DNA from: Bin18 sp965242795
Lineage (GTDB): Bacteria; Desulfobacterota; Binatia; Bin18
Direction: 5' to 3'
Length of the DNA stretch: 64,000 nt
Assembly (NCBI GenBank): GCA_965242795.1
Contig: OZ251505.1
Coordinates: forward strand, 1,798,001 to 1,862,000
Shown in pieces: positions 28,174 through 35,443 of the stretch. The notes below the pieces were generated by a model. It was given only the letters and a program-made list of their open reading frames with translations. It was not told the DNA's origin and did not search any database. Numbering within the stretch: the stretch's first letter is position 1; the number at the start of each line of letters is the position of its first letter. The translations under genes were made by a program, and so were the position numbers.

Positions 28174-28202
28174 GGCCGCGGGCGGACGTTTCAGCCGCGG
28201 CC
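28174..28202 (+). promoter_or_regulatory. Leader hairpin upstream of the leuA attenuator
   Basis: GGCCGCGG (28174-28181) pairs perfectly with CCGCGGCC (28195-28202) around a 13-base loop. CAGCC at 28192-28196 can instead pair with GGCTG at 28215-28219 in the terminator's 5' arm, so this segment could act as the switch element. Confidence 0.5.
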
Positions 28203-28213
28203 TTGCCGACCGA

Positions 28214-28242
28214 GGGCTGCGGATCCCACCGCAGCCCTTTTT
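28214..28242 (+). terminator. Attenuator terminator before leuA
   Basis: The stem GGGCTGCGG (28214-28222) pairs with CCGCAGCCC (28229-28237), nine perfect pairs with a six-base loop, then TTTTT. It ends 28 bases before the leuA ATG, which leaves no room for a separate leuA promoter, so leuA expression must read through it. Confidence 0.85.
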
Positions 28243-28270
28243 GTTTATCCAGAGAACCGAGGAGGACGTC

Positions 28271-29824
28271 ATGGACCGTGAAACCGTCAGAATCTTCGAC
28301 ACCACGTTGCGCGACGGCGAACAGTCGCCCGGCGCGACCATGAACATCGAGGAGAAGGTCATGGTGGCCGGGCAGCTCGAAAAGCTCAACGTGGACGTGA
28401 TCGAGGCCGGGTTCGCCGCGTCGTCGGAGGGCGACTTCGAGTCGGTGCGGCGCGTGGCCGAACTGGTCTCGACGCCCATCGTGCTGAGCCTGTCGCGCAC
28501 CAAGGAAGACGACATCCGGCGCGCGGTCCGGGCGGTCGAAAAGGCCACGAATCCGGGCGCCCACATCTTCATCGCCACCTCCGACATCCACCTCAAACAC
28601 AAGCTGATGATGAGCCGCCAGGAGTGCATCGACGCCGCGGTCTGGGCGGTCGGCTACGCCAAGCAGCACCTCGACTACATCGAGTTTTCCGCGGAGGACG
28701 CGTCGCGCACCGACGTCGACTTTCTGATCCAGATCTTCGGCGAAGTCATCAAGGCCGGCGCGGTGACCATCAACGTGCCCGATACGGTCGGCTACGCTAT
28801 TCCGCAGCAGTTCGGCGCGCTGTTCCGGCGGCTGCGGGACGAGGTGCCGGGCGGCCGCGACGTGACCTGGAGCGCGCACTGCCACAACGACCTCGGCCTC
28901 GCCGTCGCCAACTCGCTGGCCGCGGTCGAAAACGGCGCCCGCCAGGTGGAATGCACGATCAACGGCATCGGCGAGCGGGCCGGCAACACCTCGATGGAAG
29001 AGGTAGTCATGGCCATCAAGACCCGCCAGGACGTGTTCTCCCACGTGCAGACCAACGTCGTGAGCGAGCAGATCTATCCGTCCAGCCAACTCCTGTCGCA
29101 GATCACCGGCATTCCGGTGCCGATCAACAAGCCGGTCGTGGGCGACAACGCGTTCGCGCACGAGGCCGGCATTCACCAGGACGGCGTGCTCAAATACAAG
29201 CTGACCTACGAGATCATGCAGCCGCGCACGGTCGGCCTGGACAGCAACCGGCTGGTGCTGGGCAAGCACTCCGGGCGCCACGCGTTCGTCGAGCGCCTGA
29301 AATATCTCGGCATCGACTATTCGGGCACGGACATGAACAAGGCGTTCGTGCGCTTCAAGGCGTTGGCCGACAAGAAGAAGAGCGTCTATGACGAAGACCT
29401 GATCGCGATCGTCACCGAAGAGACGGCGCGCCTGCCCGAGAAATACGAACTGCTGTACCTGAACGTGACCTCGTCGAGCATGGCCGTCCCGCACGCCACG
29501 GTCAAAATGAAGGTGGACGGCCGCGAGCAGGTGGAGAACGCGTCGGGCGACGGCATGGTGGACGCGTGTTACAAGGCGATTGCCAACATCGCGGAGCTGG
29601 ACGTGCAACTCGAACGCTACTCCGTCAAATCCATCACCGGCGGCACCGACGCCCAAGGCGAGGTGTCGTGCCTGCTGCGCAAGAACGGCACGTCGGTGAA
29701 CGGCCAGGGCGCGCACACCGACATCATCATGGCGAGCGCCTTGGCGTTCACGAACGCCCTCAACAAATTCGCGCGTCTGGCACGCCACGGCGACCACTCC
29801 GGCGCGCACCGCCAGGGTCCGTAA
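28271..29824 (+). CDS. leuA: 2-Isopropylmalate synthase
   Basis: A 517-residue enzyme that condenses acetyl-CoA with 2-ketoisovalerate, the first committed step to leucine. The N-terminal TIM barrel begins FDTTLRDGEQSPG and contains WSAHCHNDLGLAVANSLAA, whose His pair binds the metal. GERAGNTSMEEV and HEAGIHQDG complete the catalytic set. Residues from about 390 onward form the LeuA regulatory domain that binds leucine (SMAVPHATVKMKV, GTDAQGEVS), so it is a full-length, feedback-regulated form. GAGGAGG precedes the ATG at 28271; the upstream in-frame codon lies in the terminator. It is controlled by the leader attenuator. Confidence 0.95.
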   Translation: MDRETVRIFDTTLRDGEQSPGATMNIEEKVMVAGQLEKLNVDVIEAGFAASSEGDFESVRRVAELVSTPIVLSLSRTKEDDIRRAVRAVEKATNPGAHIFIATSDIHLKHKLMMSRQECIDAAVWAVGYAKQHLDYIEFSAEDASRTDVDFLIQIFGEVIKAGAVTINVPDTVGYAIPQQFGALFRRLRDEVPGGRDVTWSAHCHNDLGLAVANSLAAVENGARQVECTINGIGERAGNTSMEEVVMAIKTRQDVFSHVQTNVVSEQIYPSSQLLSQITGIPVPINKPVVGDNAFAHEAGIHQDGVLKYKLTYEIMQPRTVGLDSNRLVLGKHSGRHAFVERLKYLGIDYSGTDMNKAFVRFKALADKKKSVYDEDLIAIVTEETARLPEKYELLYLNVTSSSMAVPHATVKMKVDGREQVENASGDGMVDACYKAIANIAELDVQLERYSVKSITGGTDAQGEVSCLLRKNGTSVNGQGAHTDIIMASALAFTNALNKFARLARHGDHSGAHRQGP

Positions 29825-30160
29825 CCGCCGCCGCCCGCTCCCTCCCCTTCTTATCCCCTCTCCCTCTGGGAGAGGGCTAGGGAGAGGGTCCCCCGGCCCG
29901 CAGCGGCAAACCATCCCAAGCATGGCAAAGGGACTCCGTACAAGATGATCCTCCACCCGTTTCGACAAGCTCGACGGGCTTGCTCCCTGAGCTCGATTGG
30001 TGAGCCTGCGGTCCCCGAGTTTGTCGAAGGGTCGAACCATGTCGAAGGGGTTTCAACCAAGGAGTACGGGATGCAAGTCGGGGAAGGTTCCGGGAGCATC
30101 GTGTAGGGAACTCCCTTTGCAACCCGACACCCTCCCACACCAGAAGCAGAGGAGCACGAG
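29825..30160. repeat. Gap of 336 bases with family D and B repeats
   Basis: leuCD would often sit between leuA and leuB, but this gap holds none. It contains a family D unit at 29857-29895 (CCCCTCTCCCTCTGGGAGAG then GGCTAGGGAGAGGGTCCCCC) and several family B halves between about 29960 and 30060 (GTTTCGACAAGCTCGACGGG, GTTTGTCGAAGGGTCGAACC). The last 20 bases carry the leuB ribosome binding site GAGGAG. Confidence 0.65.
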
Positions 30161-31234
30161 ATGACGCACAACGTCGCAGTCTTCGCAGGAGACGGCATCG
30201 GCCCCGAAGTCATGGCCGAGGCCGTCGAAGTTCTGAAACTGGTCGGCCCGCGGTTCGACCTGGACTTCACGTTCGAGCCGGCCTTGGCCGGCGGCTGTTC
30301 GATCGACGAACACGGCCGAGCCCTGACCGATGCGGCGCTGCGCGTTGCCCACGCCGGCGACGCGGTGCTGCTCGGCGCGGTCGGCGGCCCCAAGTGGGAC
30401 GACCCCAAGGCGCAGGTTCGGCCCGAACAGGCGATTCTGGGCCTGCGCAAGGAACTCGGGCTGTTCGCCAATCTGCGGCCGGTGCAGGTCAACCGCCATC
30501 TCGTCCACGCCTCCACCCTGAAACCCGAGGTGCTGGACGGCGTCGACCTGATGGTCGTGCGCGAACTGACCGGCGGCGTGTACTACGGCCGGCCGAGCGA
30601 ACGCCGAGACGGTGCCGCGGGCCGCGAAGCCGTGGACACCATCTTCTACACCGAGGCCGAAGTCGAGCGGCTGATGCGCGTCTCGTTCGACCTCGCCCGC
30701 AAACGCCGCAAGAAGCTGACCTCGGTGGACAAGGCCAACATCATGGCGACGTCGCGGATGTGGCGCGAAGTCGCCAATGAGGTGGCGCGCGACTATCCCG
30801 ACGTGGAGTACGAGGACGTGCTCGTGGACGCCATGTCCATGCACCTGATCCGGCGGCCGGGGGACTTCGACGTCATCGCCGCGGAGAACATGTTCGGCGA
30901 CATCCTGACCGACGAAGCCTCGATGCTGGCCGGCTCGATGGGCTTGCTGCCCTCGGCCTCGCTCGGCGAAGGCAGCAAGGGCCTGTTCGAGCCCATTCAC
31001 GGCACCGCGCCGGACATCGCCGGCCAGGACAAGGCCAACCCGCTGGCGATGATTCTTTCCACTGCATTGATGCTGCGCCTGTCCTTCGGCGCGGAGGAAG
31101 CCGCTACGGCCATCGAGGACGCCGTCGATCAGGTGTTGGGAAGCGGCTACCGCACCCCGGACATCGCCCAGCCCGAATGCCGCCTCGTCGGCTGCAAGGA
31201 GATGGGGGAATTGGTGCGTGAGAAGCTCAGGTAA
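30161..31234 (+). CDS. leuB: 3-Isopropylmalate dehydrogenase
   Basis: A 357-residue NAD-dependent decarboxylating dehydrogenase that completes leucine precursor synthesis. Family features are VFAGDGIGPEVMAEAV, the leucine-type substrate loop ending LGLFANLRPVQV, the conserved VRELTGGVYYGRPSE, KLTSVDKANIM with the catalytic Lys, and MFGDILTDEASML with the metal Asp residues. The NAD site reads EPIHGTAPDIAGQDKANP, where the Asp in this loop selects NAD over NADP. AGAGGAGCACGAG precedes the ATG. Downstream lies the accessory defence region. Confidence 0.95.
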   Translation: MTHNVAVFAGDGIGPEVMAEAVEVLKLVGPRFDLDFTFEPALAGGCSIDEHGRALTDAALRVAHAGDAVLLGAVGGPKWDDPKAQVRPEQAILGLRKELGLFANLRPVQVNRHLVHASTLKPEVLDGVDLMVVRELTGGVYYGRPSERRDGAAGREAVDTIFYTEAEVERLMRVSFDLARKRRKKLTSVDKANIMATSRMWREVANEVARDYPDVEYEDVLVDAMSMHLIRRPGDFDVIAAENMFGDILTDEASMLAGSMGLLPSASLGEGSKGLFEPIHGTAPDIAGQDKANPLAMILSTALMLRLSFGAEEAATAIEDAVDQVLGSGYRTPDIAQPECRLVGCKEMGELVREKLR

Positions 31235-31369
31235 GCCGGACGGAGGTTCTTGGCCCTTCGATCAGTAAGCAACTCGACGAACGGCGCGCTTTCATCTGGA
31301 AGTTGACATCGGTAAGCTCAACAAAGCCATGATGGGTTTCAGAGCCATCCTGACTAAGAGGCGAAAGCC

Positions 31370-31633
31370 ATGAATGATGATGACCGGCTGATGCAGACCA
31401 AGACCGATGGGTCGAGGCTGAAGGCCGACGTGGCAGAGTTGAAGGCGGACATGAAAGAGGTCCGCCTGAGCCTTGCCAGAATCGAGGGTGCACTCCCGCA
31501 CTTTGCCACCAAGGAAGAAGTCGAGCAGGTAAGGCATGAAGTAACCAAGGCCAAATACGCTGCCCTCACCAGTGTCGTAGCTCTTCTGATTTCGGTCATC
31601 GCCCTAACAGCCCAATTTTGGCCGCTTCGCTGA
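31370..31633 (+). CDS. Small coiled-coil protein with C-terminal membrane helix
   Basis: An 87-residue protein with no certain family. Residues 14-60 are charged and heptad-like (LKADVAELKADMKEVRLSLARIE in two pieces), predicting a coiled coil; residues 64-82 are a single transmembrane helix ending near the C-terminus. The layout resembles XhlA-type phage haemolysin-associated proteins and other tail-anchored coiled-coil proteins, but the resemblance is of form only. GAGGCGAAAGCC precedes the ATG. It is the first gene of the accessory region after leuB. Confidence 0.6.
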   Translation: MNDDDRLMQTKTDGSRLKADVAELKADMKEVRLSLARIEGALPHFATKEEVEQVRHEVTKAKYAALTSVVALLISVIALTAQFWPLR

Positions 31634-31721
31634 AGGTAGCGGGGTGGAGGAAAGAATCTCTGGATATAGAAGCCCGACGAATTGGTGCTTCTTTCGCAGA
31701 TATGCGTCCCGATCGCGGGGT

Positions 31722-31745
31722 AGGGGCGACCGGCCGGTCGCCCCT
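31722..31745. repeat. Perfect 24-bp palindrome (family A type)
   Basis: AGGGGCGACCGG (31722-31733) is followed directly by its reverse complement CCGGTCGCCCCT. It lies in the 239-base gap before the restriction-modification gene and matches the edge of family A. It has no T-run, so it is not a standard terminator. Confidence 0.7.
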
Positions 31746-31872
31746 CCGGAGGAACGGGGAAGAAAATTTCAATCGACACCCCGCCACGCACCCTTCTAGA
31801 TAGCGTCGTCCTGACGCCTACCCCAGGGAACCACCCTCATCGGGCGAGGTGCCGAGGAACGGGGACCGCCGC

Positions 31873-34221
31873 ATGAATCAGACGCTCGAAGCATTGATCG
31901 AATCGCACGCCGCGGTCATGGCCGATCAGATGGTCCGGGCCGCCGCCGGGGCCGGTTCCGAGGAAGACGTGCGCCATGCCTGCAATTCGCTCATCGACGA
32001 GTTCGTCACGAAAGCCGGGCTGAACGTCACGGGCCGGCATGAATACGGCTTGGCCGGCGGACGCATCGATTCGAAATACGGCGGCGTGGTCATCGAGTAC
32101 AAAGACCCGAAGGGCGCGGGCAAGATCACGGAGAACAAGAACGCGCCGGGCGTCAAGGCCGTCGTCAAGCAGATCGGGAAGCGGTTCCGGGACTTTCAGG
32201 CCGCGGAGCACGTCGGCATGGAACGCATCCTCGGCGTGGGCTGCGACGGCGATACGCTCGTGTTCGTGCGCAAACACGGAAGCAAGCTCGACGCCGAAGA
32301 CCCGGTTCCCGTGACGCCGCACACGGTCCAACGCCTGTTGCGGGCCATCCTGTCGTTGGGGGCGCGCGGGCTGTCGTTCACGCCCGAGAATCTGACCGCC
32401 AACTTCGGCGCCGAAGGTCAAAGCGCCCAACAGGGTATCCGGCTCATGCACGACCTGATCCGCACGACCGACAGCCCCAGGGCGCGGACCTTCTTCCACC
32501 AGTGGCAGATCCTCTTCGGCGAGGTCTGCGGCTACGACATCCACGGCCGAAACGCCAAGGTCGAGAAACTGGCCGCGCATTATCGGGTGCCCGCCCCGCA
32601 CCCGGCCGAACTCCTGTTCGCCGTCCACACCTACTACGCCATCTTCATGAAGATGCTGGCCGCGGAGATCGTCGCGTCCTTCTCGCCGCTGGGGACCTCG
32701 ACCCTGAAGAAACTCGTGTCCGCGCCGACCTCGGCCAAGTTGCGGGACGAACTGCGCAATCTCAAACAGGGCGGCATCTGGGCGCAACTCGGCATCCGCA
32801 ACTTTCTCGAAGGCGACCTGTTCTCCTGGTATCTCGACGCCTGGAATGCGGACTGCGCGGAGGCCGTCCGGGCCATGACCACCTCCTTCGACGGATTCGA
32901 CCCGACCACCCTGAGCGTCGATCCCGCGGAGTCCCGCGACCTGCTCAAGCAACTCTACCAGCAACTTTTTCCCAAGTCGGTGCGCCACGACCTGGGCGAA
33001 TACTACACGCCCGACTGGCTGGCCGAACTCGTGCTCGACGAACTCGGCTACGACGGCAACCCGGACAAACGCCTCCTCGACCCGGCCTGCGGCTCCGGCA
33101 CCTTCCTCGTCATGGCGTTGAACCGCGTCCAGACCTGGTACGCCGCGCACCGCCACGAGTGCGGCTTCGGTGAAGACGCCCTGCTGCGCAAAATCCTGCA
33201 CAACGTCATCGGCTTCGACCTGAACCCGCTGGCCGTCATGGCGGCCCGGACCAACTATCTGCTGGCCATCCGCGAACTGCTGCGGCACGCGGGCACCGTC
33301 GAGTTGCCCGTCTATCTGTGCGATTCGATCATGACGCCCTCGGAGTACGGCGACGTGTTCACCGGGGGCGCCGGGAATGCGCGCCGACTCAAGACCAGCG
33401 CCGGCGACTTCACCATTCCCGCGGAAGTCACCGACAACCGCGAGCACATCGGGCGCTACGCCGACACGCTCGAAGCCTGCATCCGCGACGGCTATTCCCC
33501 CGACGAGTTCATCGAGCGGTGCGCAGCCGAGGCCATTCCCGTCACACAGGGCAACCTGCATCGAGACCTGTACGGCCATCTGCAGCAACTCGACGCCGAC
33601 AACAAGAACGGCATCTGGGCGCGCATCATCAAAAACGCCTTCGCGCCGCTGTTCATCGGCGCGGTGGACTACGTCGCCGGCAATCCGCCGTGGGTGAATT
33701 GGGAGCACCTGCCCGAGGGCTACCGCGACGGCATGAAACCGCTCTGGGACCGCTACGGCATGAAACCGCTCTGGGACCGCTACGGACTCTTCACGCTTTC
33801 CGGCTCCGCGGCGCGCTTGGGCGGCGGCAAGAAGGACATTTCGATGTTGTTCACGTACGCCGCAGTGGACAATTATCTGCCCGAGGGCGGGCGGCTCGGC
33901 TTCGTCATCACGCAGAGCGTGTTCAAGACGCAGGGGGCGGGTGACGGGTTCAGACGCCTCCGCTACCGGCAGAGCGACACCGAAACGACGTGGTTGAAAC
34001 CGCGCATGGTCCACGACCTGAGCGCCATGCAGGTTTTCGAAGGCGCGACCAACCGTACCGCGGTTTTCGTCTGTGAAAAGACGCCGCGGCCCTTTCCGTA
34101 TCCCGTGCCTTACACGACACACGACGTGGGCCGGGGCGAGCCGGATGGGGCAGAACGCGTCGTTGTCGGACGTCCTCAATGGGAGCGTCCGAAGGAGAAT
34201 CGAGGCGCTCCCCGTCGTTGA
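31873..34221 (+). CDS. Type IIG restriction-modification enzyme, nuclease-methyltransferase part
   Basis: The first part of a single-chain restriction-modification enzyme. Residues 60-80 contain a PD-(D/E)xK-like nuclease core: D66 in RIDSKYGG, then E75-Y-K77. An adenine-N6 methyltransferase follows, with motif I DPACGSGTF at 403-411 and catalytic motif IV NPPW at 604-607. The methyltransferase is GC-rich like the host. Near 34110-34170 the frame is lost by +1: this frame continues with unrelated sequence to 34221, while the specificity part continues in the next frame (34073-35167). A 27-bp tandem duplication lies at 33730-33783. The start is taken as ATG 31873; a GTG at 31849 is also possible. 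Confidence 0.82.
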   Translation: MNQTLEALIESHAAVMADQMVRAAAGAGSEEDVRHACNSLIDEFVTKAGLNVTGRHEYGLAGGRIDSKYGGVVIEYKDPKGAGKITENKNAPGVKAVVKQIGKRFRDFQAAEHVGMERILGVGCDGDTLVFVRKHGSKLDAEDPVPVTPHTVQRLLRAILSLGARGLSFTPENLTANFGAEGQSAQQGIRLMHDLIRTTDSPRARTFFHQWQILFGEVCGYDIHGRNAKVEKLAAHYRVPAPHPAELLFAVHTYYAIFMKMLAAEIVASFSPLGTSTLKKLVSAPTSAKLRDELRNLKQGGIWAQLGIRNFLEGDLFSWYLDAWNADCAEAVRAMTTSFDGFDPTTLSVDPAESRDLLKQLYQQLFPKSVRHDLGEYYTPDWLAELVLDELGYDGNPDKRLLDPACGSGTFLVMALNRVQTWYAAHRHECGFGEDALLRKILHNVIGFDLNPLAVMAARTNYLLAIRELLRHAGTVELPVYLCDSIMTPSEYGDVFTGGAGNARRLKTSAGDFTIPAEVTDNREHIGRYADTLEACIRDGYSPDEFIERCAAEAIPVTQGNLHRDLYGHLQQLDADNKNGIWARIIKNAFAPLFIGAVDYVAGNPPWVNWEHLPEGYRDGMKPLWDRYGMKPLWDRYGLFTLSGSAARLGGGKKDISMLFTYAAVDNYLPEGGRLGFVITQSVFKTQGAGDGFRRLRYRQSDTETTWLKPRMVHDLSAMQVFEGATNRTAVFVCEKTPRPFPYPVPYTTHDVGRGEPDGAERVVVGRPQWERPKENRGAPRR
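33730..33783 (+). repeat. 27-bp in-frame tandem duplication in the methyltransferase
   Basis: Two identical 27-base units (33730-33756 and 33757-33783) encode GMKPLWDRY twice in succession, 39 residues after the NPPW motif. The duplication keeps frame and is exact, so it is probably recent or an assembly slip. Confidence 0.9.
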
Positions 34222-35167
34222 CACGAAAGACTCCTCCCCGTGGCTGACGGCCCCACGGCGTGCCTTGTCCGGCATTCGGAAGGTGATCGGGGCGAGCGAC
34301 TACCGGGCGTATGCCGGCTGCTGTACGTGGCTGAACGGCGTGTATTGGGTCAACGTCGTGGAAACACTCTCGAACGGCGAATTACTGATCGAGAATCTAT
34401 ACGACGTAGGGAAACTCGAAGTGAAGCACGTGCAGGCCGTCATCGAGCCGGACTTGGTGTATCCCCTGCTGCGAGGAAGAGACGTTCAACGCTGGCGGGC
34501 CGAACCCTCGGCGTACATCGTTCTGACCCAGGACCCGAAGACGCGCAAAGGCATCCCCGAAGCCGAAATGAAGCGCCGCTGGCCGAAGACCTACGCGTAT
34601 CTGAAGCAGTTTGAAGGGAATGCTGGAAAACCTGAACGTGGAACGCTGCGCGGACGCTCAGGTTACCGCAAGTATTTCAAGCCCTCCGATCCTTTCTACT
34701 CTATGTATAATGTTGGGCCTTATACGATGGCAGAGTGGAAAGTGCTCTGGCCGGAAGTGGGGCATTCCGTTCGGGCGAGCGCGTCAGGTCCCTCCACGGT
34801 CGAAAAAACGAAGCCTTCTTTGCCCGATCATACGATCGTGACGATTCCGTGCGAAAGCCCGAATGAGGCGTATTTCCTCTCGGGTATGCTCAATTCTTCT
34901 CCTGCCTATGAAGCTGCCGCGGCGTATATCGTTCTGCATCCATCGCCGCATATTATGAAACATATAGTCGTTCCCCGATTCAAAAAGAGTGATGGAGACC
35001 ACATCCGGTTAGCTGAACTTTCGCACCGCTGCCACGGTATGGCAGAACGGAAAGACGAAGATGAACTAACAGAAGTGGAAGCGGAAATTGACGAAATGGC
35101 CGCGCAGGTATGGGGAATCACCGACGCCGAACTGAAGGCTATCCGGGAAGCCTTGGCCGAGAAGTAG
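34073..35167 (+). CDS. Type IIG enzyme, C-terminal specificity part, displaced by frameshift
   Basis: The open frame contains the continuation of the type IIG enzyme in the +1 frame; meaningful sequence begins near 34120 (WAGASRMGQNASLSDVLNG). It holds a TaqI/Eco57I-like target recognition region (VIEPDLVYPLLRGRDVQRW, KRRWPKTYAYLKQFE, PFYSMYNVGPYTMAEWKVLW) and a charged C-terminal helix (DELTEVEAEIDEMAAQVWG). It should be read with the upstream part as one gene, now split unless the frameshift is a sequencing error or is bypassed. From about 34660 the DNA becomes visibly AT-richer: the 60-base line from 34681 has 28 G+C against 42 in the line from 33061, suggesting a transferred specificity domain. 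Confidence 0.75.
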   Translation: MKRRRGPFRIPCLTRHTTWAGASRMGQNASLSDVLNGSVRRRIEALPVVDTKDSSPWLTAPRRALSGIRKVIGASDYRAYAGCCTWLNGVYWVNVVETLSNGELLIENLYDVGKLEVKHVQAVIEPDLVYPLLRGRDVQRWRAEPSAYIVLTQDPKTRKGIPEAEMKRRWPKTYAYLKQFEGNAGKPERGTLRGRSGYRKYFKPSDPFYSMYNVGPYTMAEWKVLWPEVGHSVRASASGPSTVEKTKPSLPDHTIVTIPCESPNEAYFLSGMLNSSPAYEAAAAYIVLHPSPHIMKHIVVPRFKKSDGDHIRLAELSHRCHGMAERKDEDELTEVEAEIDEMAAQVWGITDAELKAIREALAEK

Positions 35168-35217
35168 GAAAAGGGTGAGGGGATTTTCAAACGAGACACT
35201 CCCGAATTGTGGTTTGA

Positions 35218-35376
35218 CGCAACCCTGCCCCAAGCATAGGTTCGGAGATATGCTTCATCATCGAGCCGGTCAGGAAAGGGCGCCTGCTCGCTCTGCTGGA
35301 TCGCCTTCCCACCTTGCCGGAAGGATTTCTCGACGTCGGCGATACGTCGAAACCCCTTGACGATGTAGGGATCTGA
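35218..35376 (+). pseudogene. Possible VapB/AbrB-type antitoxin C-terminal remnant
   Basis: The frame from 35218 has no start codon of its own but reads IIEPVRKGRLLALLDRLPTL and then PEGFLDVGDTSKPLDDVGI before a stop at 35374-35376. The EPVRKGRLLALLDRLP pattern with an acidic Pro/Asp tail recalls the C-terminus of VapB/AbrB-type antitoxins. The N-terminal DNA-binding part and any toxin are absent. It lies in the 276-base gap between the two defence genes. The identification is by pattern only and is weak. Confidence 0.28.
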
Positions 35377-35443
35377 ACGTGGCGCACAGTTTTCTGTTTC
35401 ACACCACCATCGTCGTCGTCTCCCAAACGCCTGATTTCGCTCC

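Noticed and set aside
28046..28270. T-box riboswitch before leuA
   Set aside because: No AGGGTGGNACCGCG T-box sequence is present. The Leu-rich leader frame explains the terminator better.
28151..30040. A 629-codon frame antisense to leuA
   Set aside because: leuA on the plus strand is unambiguous. The antisense frame runs through the attenuator and repeats.
31837..34275. An 812-codon frame antisense to the type IIG gene
   Set aside because: The plus-strand frame has DPACGSGTF and NPPW; the antisense frame lacks any domain.
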